Shown: positions 1 to 12,167 of the stretch, in pieces
Layout: the number at the start of each line of letters is the position of its first letter
Numbering within the stretch: position 1 is the first letter of the stretch
Source: Microcebus murinus
Lineage: Eukaryota; Chordata; Mammalia; Primates; Cheirogaleidae
Assembly: GCF_040939455.1 (NCBI RefSeq)
Contig: NC_134106.1
Coordinates: forward strand, 74,593,001 to 74,657,000
Reading direction: 5' to 3'
Length of the DNA stretch: 64,000 nt
Notes under the pieces: generated by a model
What the model saw: only the letters and a program-made list of their open reading frames with translations
Databases searched by the model: none
What the model was told of the DNA's origin: nothing
Program-made: the position numbers and the translations under genes

Positions 1-565
1 GGCTCCTCACCCAGGGAAGACACACCTGCCTGTCCTCCTTGCTGCCTCTAGCCGGGACACACTGACCAGTCCTGTTGCTTCTCTCTGCTGCAGCCACGGG
101 GCTTCAGAACTGCCACGGCACTCCCGGTGAGCCGAGCTGTCTTGGGGGAGGCAAAGCTGTCACCTTCCTCATGCTCCACACTGGGTGGATGAGCACTTTT
201 AGCAACTGCATGTATCCTACGGCTTATACCTGACACCTTTTCTTTGTTTTAAATCTCTCAATGTAAACAGAATAGCTATGTAACCTTTTCCTGTGGCCCA
301 TTACAGAGTTTTAAGAAGTTTCCACAGACACAATGACGAGCCGGATCTTCTAAGTCAGGTGTGCTAACATTTTGTTTTGAATTTCAGGCATTATTGTAAT
401 CCTTTGCTGCTCACCCTTGGCCCCTGCCCCAGTTTGCTCTTGGGGACAGGGATTAGAGGCTGACACCATGCACCAGGCTTGACTCTGCGAGGACCAAGCC
501 ACCCCAGGGCAGGGGCTCTGACTCTCACATCAGTGTTTAAGGAGAAATTCCAATCAATCCAAACT
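1..565. other. low-copy sequence, nothing assigned
   Basis: I see no repeat family, RNA gene or convincing coding frame here. A 33-bp stretch at 94-126 lies between a CAG acceptor and a GTGAGC donor but is too short and too isolated to support as an exon. Confidence 0.4.
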
Positions 566-1136
566 TTGTACCATCAACTATGGAAGTTTTTTTCCTTGTA
601 ATTTTTGGTGGAAACTTTTTTAGTAGCTTTTAAAAATTATCAAAGCAACATATAGGAAAAAAATATAGGAGCAAAGAAGAAAATAAAAATGGACCATGAT
701 CTCACCAGAAGTACCCACTTTTGACATTTGGTTGTATTTCTTTCCAATTCTATGTCTACGTACACATGTGTAATTTTATTGTTGTTTTGGAATTCATTGG
801 GTTTTGTACTCTAGCTTTCCACTGGACATTGTATCATAACTGTGTTTCTGCATCATTAGTCTTGAAAAACCCCATCTTGAAATTATTGCCGCAGTATATT
901 CCATTTTATGGATGTGCCATCATTATTTAACCATTCCCATATCATGGGACAAACATTCTGTTGCCAGATTCTTACAACTACATATAATATAAAGCTTCAA
1001 TGAGCATCTTTGCAAATAAGTCCAAGTTTCTGACTCTTTCTTTCTAATGGTTTGCCAGAAGGGTTATTGCCATATGAACTCCTTTATAAAGGCTGTTAAC
1101 CCAGATTGCCAAAGCGCTTTCCAGAATGGTTCTTCC
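566..1136 (-). repeat. LINE (L1-type) 3' fragment, antisense
   Basis: The + strand reads like the reverse complement of an old L1 3' region: a target-like phrase about a mismatched tip of a gene-less element, with 'accattcccatatcatggg', 'catataatataaagcttcaatg' type phrases and 'gccaaagcgctttccagaatgg' near the end. These match the usual order of an antisense L1 tail. It is diverged and has no open coding frame. The exact subfamily is not assigned. Confidence 0.65.
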
Positions 1137-1463
1137 AAAGATAGATGCCTGAGGCAGGCAGCACAGATCAGCAGCCTCAGCCGGGGGCGGCGGTGGTGAG
1201 AAGGCTCCATTTTTGTGTTTCACGTTCTTCCTGTGATTGCTGGGGTGAAGAGAGTGATCAAGATTTGACTTGTCACTTATAGAGCTCTTGGTCAAAAAAG
1301 GGGAAGGAAATGAATGCATGTTGAGACTGTGCCTTGTGTCAGATCTGGCTGGAGCAGCAGTAATGGTACAGCGCCTCTCGCCCAAGTTGTGATGAGCAGT
1401 CACGTACAGCAGGCGTGCAGCCCCTGGGTCCCGTCCGCCGTCCCTTGTTGCTGTTCTCGCCAG

Positions 1464-1538
1464 AGCGTCCTGAGCATGCCCAGGTCCAGGCTGCATGCTC
1501 CCTCCGAGAATGTCAGAATTGTCACTTTGTACATCATG
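1464..1538 (+). CDS. possible 25-codon internal exon (weak)
   Basis: A 75-bp segment lies between a pyrimidine-rich acceptor ending TCTCGCCAG (to 1463) and a consensus-like donor ATG|GTAAGC (from 1539). It is a whole number of codons in a frame open well beyond both ends; the peptide starts SVLSMPRSRL and ends VTLYIM. I do not recognise the protein. If real it would be a phase 0-0 exon, compatible with the start phase of the stronger exon candidate at 26854. A second frame is also open over most of the segment, which weakens the coding case. It may equally be a chance pairing of splice-like sites. Confidence 0.25.
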
Positions 1539-4500
1539 GTAAGCACACAGACACTGAGAAGGCAGTCCTTAGGGTGTCTCGAGAAGGAGTGTTGGCTGTC
1601 TGACGTGATTTTTGTCTTCTCTTCAGATCCAGAGGCTTTTTTTTTTCCTGCTAACTGCTGAGTTTAGGGCCTCGTGAGTGATGTCAATTCTGAGCACCAG
1701 AGAAGCAGAACATTGTGATTCTCAAATTTAGGTCTGTTTCTTGTAAATGACCGTAAAAAAAGATTTGTAGAAATGTCTTAGCTAAAAACATGATGCTTGC
1801 AGCCAACCATACACGAGCCAATGTTTGTGATGCTAAAATGAAGTGATGGATGTTGCCCAAACAACACCTCCCAGGGGGCAAAAGCCCCTTTGGACCACCC
1901 ACCTCCACCTTCTCCCAAGATGCCTGAGTGCCTGGACCACCCTGGGGCAGAGGGCCAAGCATTGGGCACTCCAGATGCTTTCTGCCCTTGGGGCTCTGGG
2001 CTCTGCCGGTGCCAGCAGGACCGTGAGAAACTGTTTGTTCTGCCGCGCTAGGCTGGTGAGGCTGCAGGGCGGTGGGCTGTCACGTCTGGTGTCCATGGGC
2101 TTGAACTGGGCTCCGGGTGGCCCTGCAAACATTGCTCAACCTCACTCAGCTTCGTGTTCTTCACTATACAATGGGCCAATGGAATTGCCCACCTCTTCAG
2201 TGGTTGTGGTCATTCATTGAAAGATCACATAACGGAAATGCAGTGAGAAGCTTGGAAGGTGCTGGATGACTACCTTCCCACAGGATGAGCAGCGTCCACA
2301 ACCTGGAATCACCCAGGGTGGTCCTGATGGGAGATTTTCGGTGTTTGGGATGGGCCTCCGAGGGAGATATTTTTCCTTGAACAGAGAGGGGTTTCTGTGT
2401 GCCTTTGGGTGGTGCTCATACCAGGGGCAGCTCCTATGCACGAGACTGGGAGCCCTGCCCTCCTCGCCCAGCCCCTTCACGCTCCTGTCCCTTCATGCTC
2501 CTGTCCCTTGTGTCTTCCTGAGTTCCTAGCTGCTGCCTTGGCAGCGAGGCCCTGAATGCTGCGTCCATTGGTCAGCGTTCAGGGAACAAAGGTGTTCCTG
2601 GGCAGGCTGGGGACTCACAGGGAGCCCAGCCAGATGCGGGGCACAGCAGTGCAGGCGAATGGGGCTCTGGAGGCCCAAGGACACTGGGGGCAGAGGAGGG
2701 GCTCCGAGGGTCCCAGTCTCCAACAGGGCAGCCATAGTGGGCAGCGTCTAGGGACAGGTAACACATAGCCTACTGCCACCCATACGCAGTTTGACCCGCG
2801 GAAGGTGGCCTCGGCTTGCGGCCCTTCCCCTTCCCACCAGGTGTGACTGCCAACACCTGAGCTTGTGACACAGCGTGTGGCAGCTTCACACTGATCACCT
2901 CTTCCAGAGTGGCTGTGCCCCTGGCCCGCCCGTGCTTTCTTGGACCTCTGGGCTTGTGGCAATTATCGATCCAGCAGCGAAAGGGCTTCAGCTGGTGCCT
3001 GGCGGTGTCGACCCTCTGCCCACAGGCGGTTGCCAAGTCTGGGCCTGAGCTGGGGCTTCGAAACGCTGTTTTCTAGAACAGTGCAGACGTCGTGCCTCTC
3101 TTGGAGGCTGCACTTTCTTCTTCTTTTTTTTTTTTTAAGAACAAAATAATCTTTCTCGGTGTGTAACTCCTCACAGTTATTCCCACTGTGTAGAAGAGCA
3201 CCCGCTCTTGGTGTTTTCTGGAAGTTTCTTAAAGAAAATCTCTCACCCTTTCTCTCGGGTGTGGCACTTGGCTGCTGGCAACAGACACATTTATCTTGCA
3301 GAGAAAACTGTTTTGCAAGAGCTTTCCCACAATTATGGTCTGAGGGAGGGTCCCTGCCAGCTTTTCTTAGTCACTTGGGCTTAGAGGGAAGGTGGTTTTG
3401 GTTTTTTTTTTTTTTCTGTTCTTTTTTTTTTTTTTCTGAAAGCAGGAGCCATCTGGGGGCAGGGCACACATGGGTAATTACCCCGGGTTAGGGAGACAAA
3501 AGGACTGCTGATCAGCAGTTCTCAGCCGCTGCAGGTGGCTGATGGCTTTTGGTGGAATGTCACAAAGTACCCAGGCTGGGGGGTGAGTCAGAAATCCTTA
3601 GGTCACTTGTGGTTTTCTTTCATGGTTTTGCTGTGACTATCAACTTGTTTTTACTTAACAAGAAAAACAGGTGTTTGGGTGTCTGTTTGAAACAGTGCTA
3701 CCCTCCTCCTAGCACCTCACTGTAGTCACGAGGCTGCCCCAGTTTGGTAACACTGAACACAGAACTGGAAATAAGGAGCGTCCAGTAAACCCTTTAGGAA
3801 GCCGGAAGCGAGTCCTGTGAGAGACACGGCATCCCTGGCACAAATACTGAGCCTGGTTTTTGTGGTTTTCAATCGAGCTTGGAGTCAATCGATCAATTCA
3901 ATACTTTGAATTGCTCCCCTATGGGGCCGGCTCCCAGCGCCCGCCCAGACCCCTCTGGAGGCAAACTCGGACCTTGGCTTTGCTTTTACGCATGTGGCCC
4001 AGATGAGGCGGCAGCTCTCACCTTGATTCTGTCGCTGCCTAGATGGCTTTCTTTCCACTCGGCCATGCTGCACGCTGCTGCTTTCCTGCTCTCACTGACA
4101 CCGATGTGTGCACTCCCTGGTGCCAGCGCTGAGAGACCGACAAGGACACCTGCATCCCCAGCTGCTGGGCCAGTGGCTTCCCTCGGGTCCTCAGGCTTGA
4201 ACGCCTGCATTTCAGGTTTTATTACAAAGACTTTCAGAAATGAGCATCTGACACAAACGAGTCTGCTCTCTTTCGTACAGGGATGAAAGGGACGGGAGAT
4301 GACTTGGGCCCTGGCATCAGGCCTGGGTGTGGCTGGGATTTATCAGAAAAACACAGACCAGGAGCTTGCTTTTTTTTTTTTTTTTTTTTAAACCAGGAGT
4401 TAAAGGTGGCCCAAATGTCTTCCTTCACCCCATCGGCATTGTACCTGCGTCACAGCTTATGTCTGTGTCCTGGAGACGCAGAGTTCTGCAGGCTTGGGGC

Positions 4501-5290
4501 TTTACTCTGCGTCTTGCAACACAGGTGGTCGGAGTGCTGAATAGTGCTGGCTCAGGGCACAGCCTTCCCTGACCTCTGCCACCAAGCCAGATCCCAAGGC
4601 TGTGAGGACCCCTGAAAACCATAGGGTGCTTGGGCTCTCTCTGCCACGGCTGGGAACTCCAAAGATTCGTGGCCTGGTCATGCTGCTGCAGCTGGCAGGG
4701 AAGGATCAGAGCGGCTGGGTGAGTCAGACGCTGGGGGTAGCCGGAGACGAGTGTGGCAGAAGTCATTTCTGATGCGACCACCGCACTGCAACCAGCTGCT
4801 CTCCCGGAGGCGCCAGGTGCAAGGCTGGGAGAACGCAGGAGCTGCCAGTAGCTTTTGCTCTGAACATGCCCCACGCATAGTAGACACTTTGACTGTTGGA
4901 CAAGTCTGTTTTCTTGTTTTGGGGAAGAAGAGGCAGTCCAGGGTGGGAGGCCTGTCGGTGCATCACCGGTCGTGTTAAGGGTCCCTTTTTATCATCTGTT
5001 CCCATATGTACCTAGGACTGGGGTCTCATGGGCCCTTGGCCCACCCTCACTGGGCAGGGACTGCCTGTATGAAGCAGAAGTTGGAGCCAGGGGCACGTAG
5101 GGTGAGCCCTGAGCCCTGTGGGCGAAGCCCGTTGTAAATGATAAAAGCAAGTTGGCTCGTGGCTACCATGATGTTCTCTCCTACACCTCCTTGCCGGGAG
5201 GGTGAAGCTTCACCAGGATGAGGCCCAGCGCTAGGGGCAAGCTGCCCTTGAGGCCGATGAGAGATTCTTTTGGTCTCTGCAATCTCCACG

Positions 5291-5292
<2 letters not shown>
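1539..5292. other. low-copy sequence with poly-T tracts
   Basis: A moderately GC-rich stretch with several overlapping open frames on both strands, none with splice sites or protein-like composition that I trust. Poly-T runs occur near 3123-3136, 3401-3436 and 4371-4390. The GC-rich composition explains the frequent chance open frames. I assign no repeat family with confidence. Confidence 0.4.

Positions 5293-5321
<29 letters not shown>
5293..5321. repeat. (GT)n microsatellite
   Basis: About 14 uninterrupted GT units, seen directly. Confidence 0.95.
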
Positions 5322-5325
<4 letters not shown>

Positions 5326-5831
5326 GCTCTACAGAGCCCTGGGGACAAGAAGGCAGGTGTGCTCATTCCCCAGCTGATGGGGCTGTCATGAGCCCCTGCA
5401 TGAAAGGCTTGGACAGCTTCTGATGGCTGGATGAGGCTGTCTGGGAGATGCTCATCCAAGGCAGAGTTGGCCCTATTCAGCCTCTGGACACCTGGAGGTG
5501 TTTGTGTGCAGGTGTGCAGACAGGGACCCAAGGGTCAGAGTGGGGCAGGGTCTTAAAATCCACATGGGCATGCCCAAGGTTTCCCTTGATTTAACTAATA
5601 TTGATAGAACACCTACTGTGTACAGGGAAGTGTGCCGGGCACGCAAGGATGTATCTGTAGCTGGTAACAGATGACACAAGGTGTGCAAACAGGACCTCCC
5701 TGAAGCCTGAAGGTGTGCTTAGGGAAATGGGGCTGGGGACACAGGGACCTTCAGAAACTGCCAACAGAAGGGGGGGCCTTTGTTCCTTTTGTTTTACAAT
5801 GCAGTCCCTGGTTTTTGTTTTTCTGTGGCAG
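5322..5831. other. low-copy sequence with a short MIR-like patch
   Basis: At about 5590-5690 the text 'cacctactgtgtacaggg' followed by a 'gccgggcac' motif resembles the tail of an antisense MIR. Nothing else is assigned. Confidence 0.35.
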
Positions 5832-6014
5832 GAGCTCCAGGAATACAACCGCCCCAACATGCTTGCCACTCCTCTGCCCAGTCGATCTTCCGGCCTGTCA
5901 GACTCAGGCTCAGAGCGTGGAGGGCTGGTGCGGGGAGGGGGACCAGGAGGAGGGGGAGCCCCCACAAAGCAGCCTGGTGGTCCCTCCTCTGCTGTCTACC
6001 AGCTTCCATGGAAG
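5832..6014 (+). CDS. possible 61-codon internal exon (weak)
   Basis: A 183-bp segment follows a long pyrimidine tract and the acceptor TGTGGCAG (to 5831) and ends at GGAAG|GTGTGT (from 6015). In the frame beginning ELQEYNRPNM it is exactly 61 codons, phase 0-0. The peptide is rich in Ser and Gly, with a GGGPGGGGAP tract, and ends VYQLPWK. I recognise no domain. All three + strand frames are open over most of this GC-rich segment, so an open frame has little weight, and the GTGTGT donor is poor. Same strand and compatible phase as the candidates at 1464 and 26854, which could be chance. Confidence 0.22.
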
Positions 6015-7702
6015 GTGTGTCTGGGACGAGCTTTTCTGTGTGTGGGCAGTGAGGTCCCCTTTGCTCTCCCATGGCATCAAATGACCCTGGCCTTTCCCTG
6101 CCCCGCAGCAAGCGCTTCACCAGAATGAGTTCTCGCTTCATGCCAAGCAGCATGTGGCTGGGAGGAGGTGTGAGCCAGCCCGGCCTGTCCTCCTGTTGTC
6201 TTTCTTTAGGCGCGAGAAAGGAGCCCAGTGAGCTCAAGCCCAGAGCTTCCTCTCCGAGCAGTCAGGAGGAGTCCAGTTGTGGACACGTGGGAGGGACACA
6301 CTCATTACTTGGGTTTTCCCTTCCAGAGGATTGGCGAGCTCACTGTCTGAGGAGGGAGAGAGCCATGAAAATGCAAGTGTGTGGGAGGGAAGGGTGGACC
6401 GACTGCACCTACAGCCCTTTGTATGGTGTTGGGATTTTCTTCTCCATTCTCAAGCCCACCTCGAGGGGAGGAGGCATCCTCTCTTCTCCCCTGGAGGGGT
6501 AGTGTTGGGTGAAGACTGTGTTTTTCTCCACCCAATATGCTGACCTGCCCCCAGGGAGGAGTCGAGTCTTGTCTGATCATCGAGAGTGGAGAGGCGCGTT
6601 GGCCCCGTTTAGGACGGATCGTGGCCGCCATGTTATTTTCAGTTACTCTCTGCCTCGGTCTGTTTCCTGCCCATGGGCACACCACCCTGTGTCTCACACT
6701 GGAAAGAGCCAGGGCTCTTCTTTCAGTTTTCAGAAGCACATCTGGGGTAGAACCAGTCTCTTTAATAGCCCATTTCTCGCCCATCATCTGCTGGACCATG
6801 AACTGCCAACAGGACTTAGCAGACCCAATTCTCCCCTCTGGCAGTTCCAAGACCTAGGCTTGGAGGTGATGCCAGGAGCCTCCTGTTTGCCTCTGGCATC
6901 GACCAAGTTCTCTAGTCCAGCTTTTCCATGGAGCTGTGAACTTTGCAAGTTTTGAGTCATGTAGTTCTTATTTTCACCAAGGGTCTCTCATGCATGAGCT
7001 GTAAGATTTCAGGGAAATACAAGTTTTCTTGGGCACTGACTATTCACAAATACTCTTAGAAGTGACAGCGCTCATTAACAAGTTTGTCATTGATGTCCTT
7101 GTAACATTTTAGGGTTGCATTGGCCTCATCGGCCTGTCTCTGCTCCAACGTGTCCAGGGCCTCAGCTGGTGAAGCGAACAAAGGCTGAGGCCTGGAATCC
7201 TCCAAAGGCTCGCTTGTGCTTGTGACAGCGGATGGTGGCCATCAGCTGGGACTTCAGTCTGGGCTGCTGGCCAGAACACCTATATGTGGCCTGCGCTTCC
7301 TCTCAGCATAGTGGCCTCGGGGTGGGGGTGAGGGTCGATTTCTTACTTTGGGAGTAAGATTCCAACTACCAAGATGAAAACTACATCTCCTTTTATGACC
7401 CAGCCTTGGAAGTCACATGGGACACTTGCTGCATTCTTTTGGTTTCGAGCAAATGCCAAGCCTGCCCAGATTCAAGAAGCAGAGAGTTAGATTCGAGCTC
7501 TTGATGGAGGAATACAAGGTACCAGAAGAGCCTGTGGGATGAGAGGAGTTCTGTGGTCCCCTTTGGAAGCACAGTTTGCCACAGAACAATCAGGGAGAAG
7601 GAAACTGTAATGCTTCCTGTTTCATCTGTCCAGTTTTATTGGTGGGCACACTGTTGAGACGAGCAGAAGCTTCCATGAACAGCCAGTAATGGAAAGGCTT
7701 GC
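6015..7702. other. low-copy sequence, nothing assigned
   Basis: No repeat, RNA gene or convincing exon seen. Open frames on both strands in the GC-rich part have no supporting splice context. Confidence 0.4.
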
Positions 7703-7713
7703 TGATTTCTCAT

Positions 7714-8007
7714 TTTTTTTTTTTTTTTTGAGACAGTCTTGGTCTGTTGCCCCAGGTAGAGTGCAGTGGTGTCACTGTAGCTCACAGCAACCTCAAATTC
7801 CTAGGCTCGAGCAATCCTCCTGCCTCTGCCCCCTGAGTAGCTGGAACTACTGGCACATGCTACTGCACTCTGCTAATTTTTTCTATTTTGAGAAGAGACA
7901 GGGTCTTACTCTTGCTCAGGCTGGTCTTGTACTCCTGAGCTCAAGTGGTCCTCTTCCTCAGCCTCCCAGAGTATTAGGATTATAGGCGTGAGCCACCGCA
8001 CCCAGCC
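7714..8007 (-). mobile_element. Alu SINE (old dimeric form), antisense
   Basis: Starts after a T-run with GAGACAGTCTTGG and ends GTGAGCCACCGCACCCAGCC, the antisense Alu order (tail first, head last). It is flanked by the direct repeat TGATTTCTCAT at 7703-7713 and 8008-8018, which I read as the target-site duplication. It is diverged from the younger lemur-type copies and lacks their AGTTGGCCAATTAATT block. Confidence 0.93.
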
Positions 8008-8018
8008 TGATTTCTCAT

Positions 8019-8309
8019 ACATTTGACTTGGAAACACACATGTGGAGGGCAGGGGCTCATGGACCCTGGCTTTGGAGCATGGTTTGCTGGCTACACATGA
8101 TGCTCTAGACCCTTGAATCTGGGCTCTTGCATTATAAAGTGAAACAGTCTTCCCTTTTGTCATTTTGGGCCCAAAATACTGCCACCGTGGGGTGATGATA
8201 GTTTGCTATAAAAGTGCTTTGTGCAGTGCCTGGGACCCACCACATGCTCAGCAAACGAGGCTATTATTATCCTTGTTCGACTTTCTCATAATCTTTACCG
8301 TGTGCTCCA
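8019..8309. other. low-copy spacer with short MIR-like tail
   Basis: At about 8205-8275 'cagtgcctgggacccaccaca' type text followed by 'ctattattatcc' resembles the end of a sense MIR. Otherwise unassigned. Confidence 0.35.
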
Positions 8310-8580
8310 TACCTGGGAGGTGGGAGGACCGCTTGGGCTTAGGAGTTCAAGACCAGCCTGAGTAAGAGTGAGACCCCATCTCTACCAAAAATAGAAAAAA
8401 TTAGCTAGGCATGGTGGCGCATGCCTGTAGTCCCAGCTACCTGGGAGGCTGAGGCAGGAGGATCGCTTGAGCCCAGGAGTTTGAGGTTGCTGTGAGCTAG
8501 GCTGATGCCACGACACTGTAGCCCGGGCAACGGAGCAAGACTCTGTTTCCAAAAAAAATTAATAAATATATAAATAAAAA
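8310..8580 (+). mobile_element. Alu SINE, 5'-truncated, sense
   Basis: Begins within the left monomer (CTGGGAGGTGGGAGGACCGC), continues through GTGGCGCATGCCTGTAGTCC and GAGGCTGAGGCAGGAGGATC, and ends in an A-rich tail with ATAAATAT interruptions. It sits about 300 bp from the antisense Alu at 7714 and in the opposite orientation. Confidence 0.9.
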
Positions 8581-8755
8581 TCTAGTACTTTTTTTATTAC
8601 GTGTTTTGTGCATCTAGTACTTGTTAAATGAATCTTATAAATGGTGAACATAATTATTTCAACATATGTATGATTTAAGGAGTTTTTAAATATTGCCTTC
8701 TTGGGCCTGCATGCTGGGTGTCTATCACCATTCCCGTAGAAAAGAAAGTTAATTT

Positions 8756-9048
8756 GGGCTGGGCACAGTGGCTCACATCTACAGTTTCAGCACTTTGGGA
8801 GGCCAAGGTGGGAGGATTGCTTGAGGCCAAGAGTTCGAGACCAGCCTGGGCAATAAAATGAGACCCTGTCTCTACAAAAAATACAAAAATTAGCCTGGCG
8901 TGGTGGCATGCACATGTAGTCCTAACTGCTTGGGAGGCTGAGGTGGGAGGATTGATTGAGCCCAGGAATCTGAGTTTACAGTGAGCTATTATTGTGCCAC
9001 TGCACTCCAGCTTGGGTGACAGAGTGAGAACTCTCCTCTAAAAACTGT

Positions 9049-9079
<31 letters not shown>

Positions 9080-9100
9080 AAGAAAAAAATATATATTGAG
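8756..9100 (+). mobile_element. Alu SINE (AluJ-like), sense, with target-site duplication
   Basis: A full dimer from GGGCTGGGCACAGTGGCTCA to a long A-rich tail containing AAAAG repeats. The direct repeat GAAAGTTAATTT at 8744-8755 and 9104-9115 brackets it and marks the insertion site. Confidence 0.95.
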
Positions 9101-9115
9101 AGGGAAAGTTAATTT

Positions 9116-10585
9116 ATTCTTTTTTGGCCAGGCGGCTTAAGGGGCACAACACATTTTGTTGCAGAGCTTCTTTTGTGCGTATGTGGCTGTCATGTTTTGA
9201 TATTTAGATGCCTAAACTCAAAGCAGTAGCTTTGGCGGGGACCTAGTGGATGATAAATACCAGCAAACGGCCACATGTGGGTGTCCGTTCTCCACTGCAT
9301 GGATCACAGAACTGGAGGACATGGAGATTCTGCCAGCTTGAACGCCAGCATCAAGCAAGCAGATGGTCCTGGCAATGTTTGCAGCCGTTAAAAATCATGT
9401 TTTCCAAGAATATTTAATGACAGAGAGAAATATGATCTAATGTGAAGTGAATTGCATCAATACTCCAAACTGTGTACCCAGGATGGCCTGGTGAGTCAGC
9501 TATAATAACCACAGGCAGGAAGTGGAGCCAACCAAACCCTGCTTATTCATTCCCAAGGAGGGGGAGCTGGGGAGGAAGGGCCAACAGAAAGTGCCGGGCC
9601 CGGGAGGTCAGTTAACGCCTGACTGACAGGGTCAGAGGCAGAGGAGGAGTATGATAGGCAAGAAAAAAGTCGAGGCTGCTGGGAAAAGGACTGGGCAGTG
9701 CTGCTGGCAAAATTCATCACCGTGGACCGTTTTCCCATGAGCCAGTCCTGGTCATGTCAACCCAAACCTGCCCAGCCCCTTTGATTAAAGGCTATTGGCT
9801 GCCGAGCTCTTGTTTGACAGTTCCTTTAGGCTCCCTTAAAGTAGTGTCTACACGGTTTTTATTTTTATCTTGGAGTACTATTCGAAAGGCAACTTGAATG
9901 CAGCCCCGTCCCACAACTAGAGGGTCAGCTTAAGTGAATCTACACGGTTTCAAAAACAAATTGCAAATGTATTTTTCAGTTGTTATCACTAATAGTTATA
10001 AATAGTTGCTTTGGGAAGGATTGTTCATCTCCATGGATTTAACAGGAGTCGATTAATACAGATTCGTGTGGCCTTTGCAAACAGTGGTGCTTATTTATTT
10101 ATAGCTGTGGATTCAGACAGAAATGAAAAGAAGGGAAATTGCTTTGTCTTAAGGTGAGGAAATGGAAAAGAGCAAATTCTGGTGGTTCGGAAGCGACTGG
10201 TTTCCATGTGCCGTTTGCCTGTCTCTTGCTGCCGCTGAGATCCCAGGCAGGATCAGCAAAGGAGAGAAAGAGGAGAGTGAGGGAGATTTCCTGCAGAGAC
10301 TGCCACTTTGGGGCTTTGGCTGCTCCAGTGGCTTGTTGGTCTTCAGACAGAGGGCATCCTAACTCTGCATCTTGGAGCCCTTTCCCACTTCCTCCAGCGG
10401 TTATTAACAAGCATCACTGCATTAATGGGTGCTTGTCTAAATTCCTTCTGGGGGAAAAGTTTCACACATTCTTCTTAAGAGAAAAAATGAAAAGATAAAA
10501 AATAAGAAGGCTTTTATTATTTCAGGAGGTATACATGTTTATTGTTGAAAATTTGCACACTGCCTCTTTCCTATGAATCCTTCTG
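9116..10585. other. low-copy sequence, nothing assigned
   Basis: No repeat family or coding signal that I can support; the 119-codon frame at 10139-10498 has no protein-like character. Confidence 0.4.
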
Positions 10586-11102
10586 TTTTTTTTTTTATTT
10601 ATTTTAAAATAATTATAGATTCAGATGATGTTGCAAAGATAGTACAGAGAGGTCGTGTTCTGGGTACCTTTCACCTAATTTGCCCCATTGGTTAAATCTT
10701 ACATAATTATAGTACAATACTAAAACCAGGAACCTGGCATCGGTATATTGTGTGTGTATACTGTTGTGACATTTCACTACATGTGGAGATTCCTGAAACT
10801 GCCACTGCAATCCAGACACAAAACTGTTCCATCGCCACATAGAAGCTTCCTTTTTGTAGTCACACCCACCCCCTGTTAGCCCTAACCCTCAGCAACCACT
10901 AATCTGTTTTCCATGTCTATGCTTTTGTTATTTTGAAGATGTTATGTAAAAGGGATCATACAGTATTGAGTATAGTACAATACGTGACATTTTGGGACTG
11001 GATTTTTTTTTTTTCACTCAGCAGAATTCTATTGAACCCATCCTAGTTGCTGCGTGTATCAATAGTTCCTCCTTTTTTATTGATGAGTTGTACTCCACAG
11101 TG

Positions 11103-11468
11103 ATCGTTAATTTTATATGCCAACTTGGCTAGGTCATAGTACCAAGGTATTTGGTCAAACATTATTCTAGAATGTTTCTGTGAAGGTATTTTTAATGATA
11201 AGATTAACATTTAAATCAGTAGACTTTGCATTAATGGAGAACATTATCCTCCATAATGGGGGTGGGCCTTCACCAATCAGAAGGCCTCAATGGGAAAAAG
11301 ATTGACCTCTTCAAAGGAAGAAGGAATTCTGCCAGCTGACTGCCTTTAGACTCAAGTTGCAATATTAACTTTTTCAGTGTGCCAACCAAACCTGCAGATT
11401 TGGGGCTTCCCAACCTCCACTATCCTGTGAGCTAACTCCTTCAAATAAATCTCTCTCTCCCCCTCTGT

Positions 11469-11523
<55 letters not shown>

Positions 11524-11570
11524 ACGCACACGTGTGCTCTATTGGTTTTCTGGAGAACTCCAAGGGAAGT
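11103..11570 (+). mobile_element. ERVL/MLT2-like solo LTR inserted in the L1 (family tentative)
   Basis: A unit beginning TGATCGTTAATTTTATATGCC and containing TTGGTCAAACATTATTCTAG, GGTGGGCCTTCACCAATCAG and AATAAATCTC interrupts the L1 text. L1 sequence ends in CTCCACAG just before it and resumes as TCACAGTTTG after it, so CACAG looks like a 5-bp target duplication. The AATAAA near the end fits an LTR polyadenylation signal. The family name is from memory. A (CA)n expansion lies inside. Confidence 0.6.
11471..11518. repeat. (CA)n microsatellite
   Basis: About 24 CA units with degenerate CACG units just downstream. Confidence 0.95.
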
Positions 11571-12065
11571 ATCACAGTTTGTTTAACCATTCACCCACTG
11601 AGGGATATTTTGGTTGTTTCTAGTTTCTGGCTATTACAAATAGAGCAACAATGCACATTTTTAGATTTTTTTTGGTGGACATAAGTTTCTATTTCTCTGG
11701 AATAAATACCAGAATTGCAATTGCTGGGTTGTAAGGTAAGGTATGTTTAGTTTTTTAAGAAACTGCCAAACCATTCTCCAGAGCAGCTGTACCTTTTTAC
11801 ATTCCCAACAGCAATGTGGGAGAGATCCTGTTTCTCCACGTCCTCACTAGCATTTGCTATTGTTGCTATTTGTATTTTAGCAGTTCTTATAGGTGGGTAG
11901 TGCTATCTCATCATGGCCTTAATTTGTATTTCCCTAATGGCTTGTGATGTGGAACATGTTTTCATGTGCTTGTCTGGCATTTGTATATACTCTGCAGTGA
12001 AATGTCTCTTTATCTTTTTGACCATTTTCTAGTTGAATTATTTTTTTTCCTGTTGGGTTTTGGGA

Positions 12066-12066
<1 letters not shown>

Positions 12067-12113
<47 letters not shown>
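12067..12113. repeat. (TA)n microsatellite inside the L1
   Basis: About 23 uninterrupted TA units. The tract is self-complementary and can extrude as a hairpin. Confidence 0.95.
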
Positions 12114-12115
<2 letters not shown>

Positions 12116-12167
12116 TAGATGTGAGTCCTTTGTCATAAATGTGGTTTGTAAATTACTTCTTCAAGCC

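Noticed and set aside
94..126. 33-bp segment between CAG and GTGAGC
   Set aside because: Too short and isolated; no protein-like context on either side.
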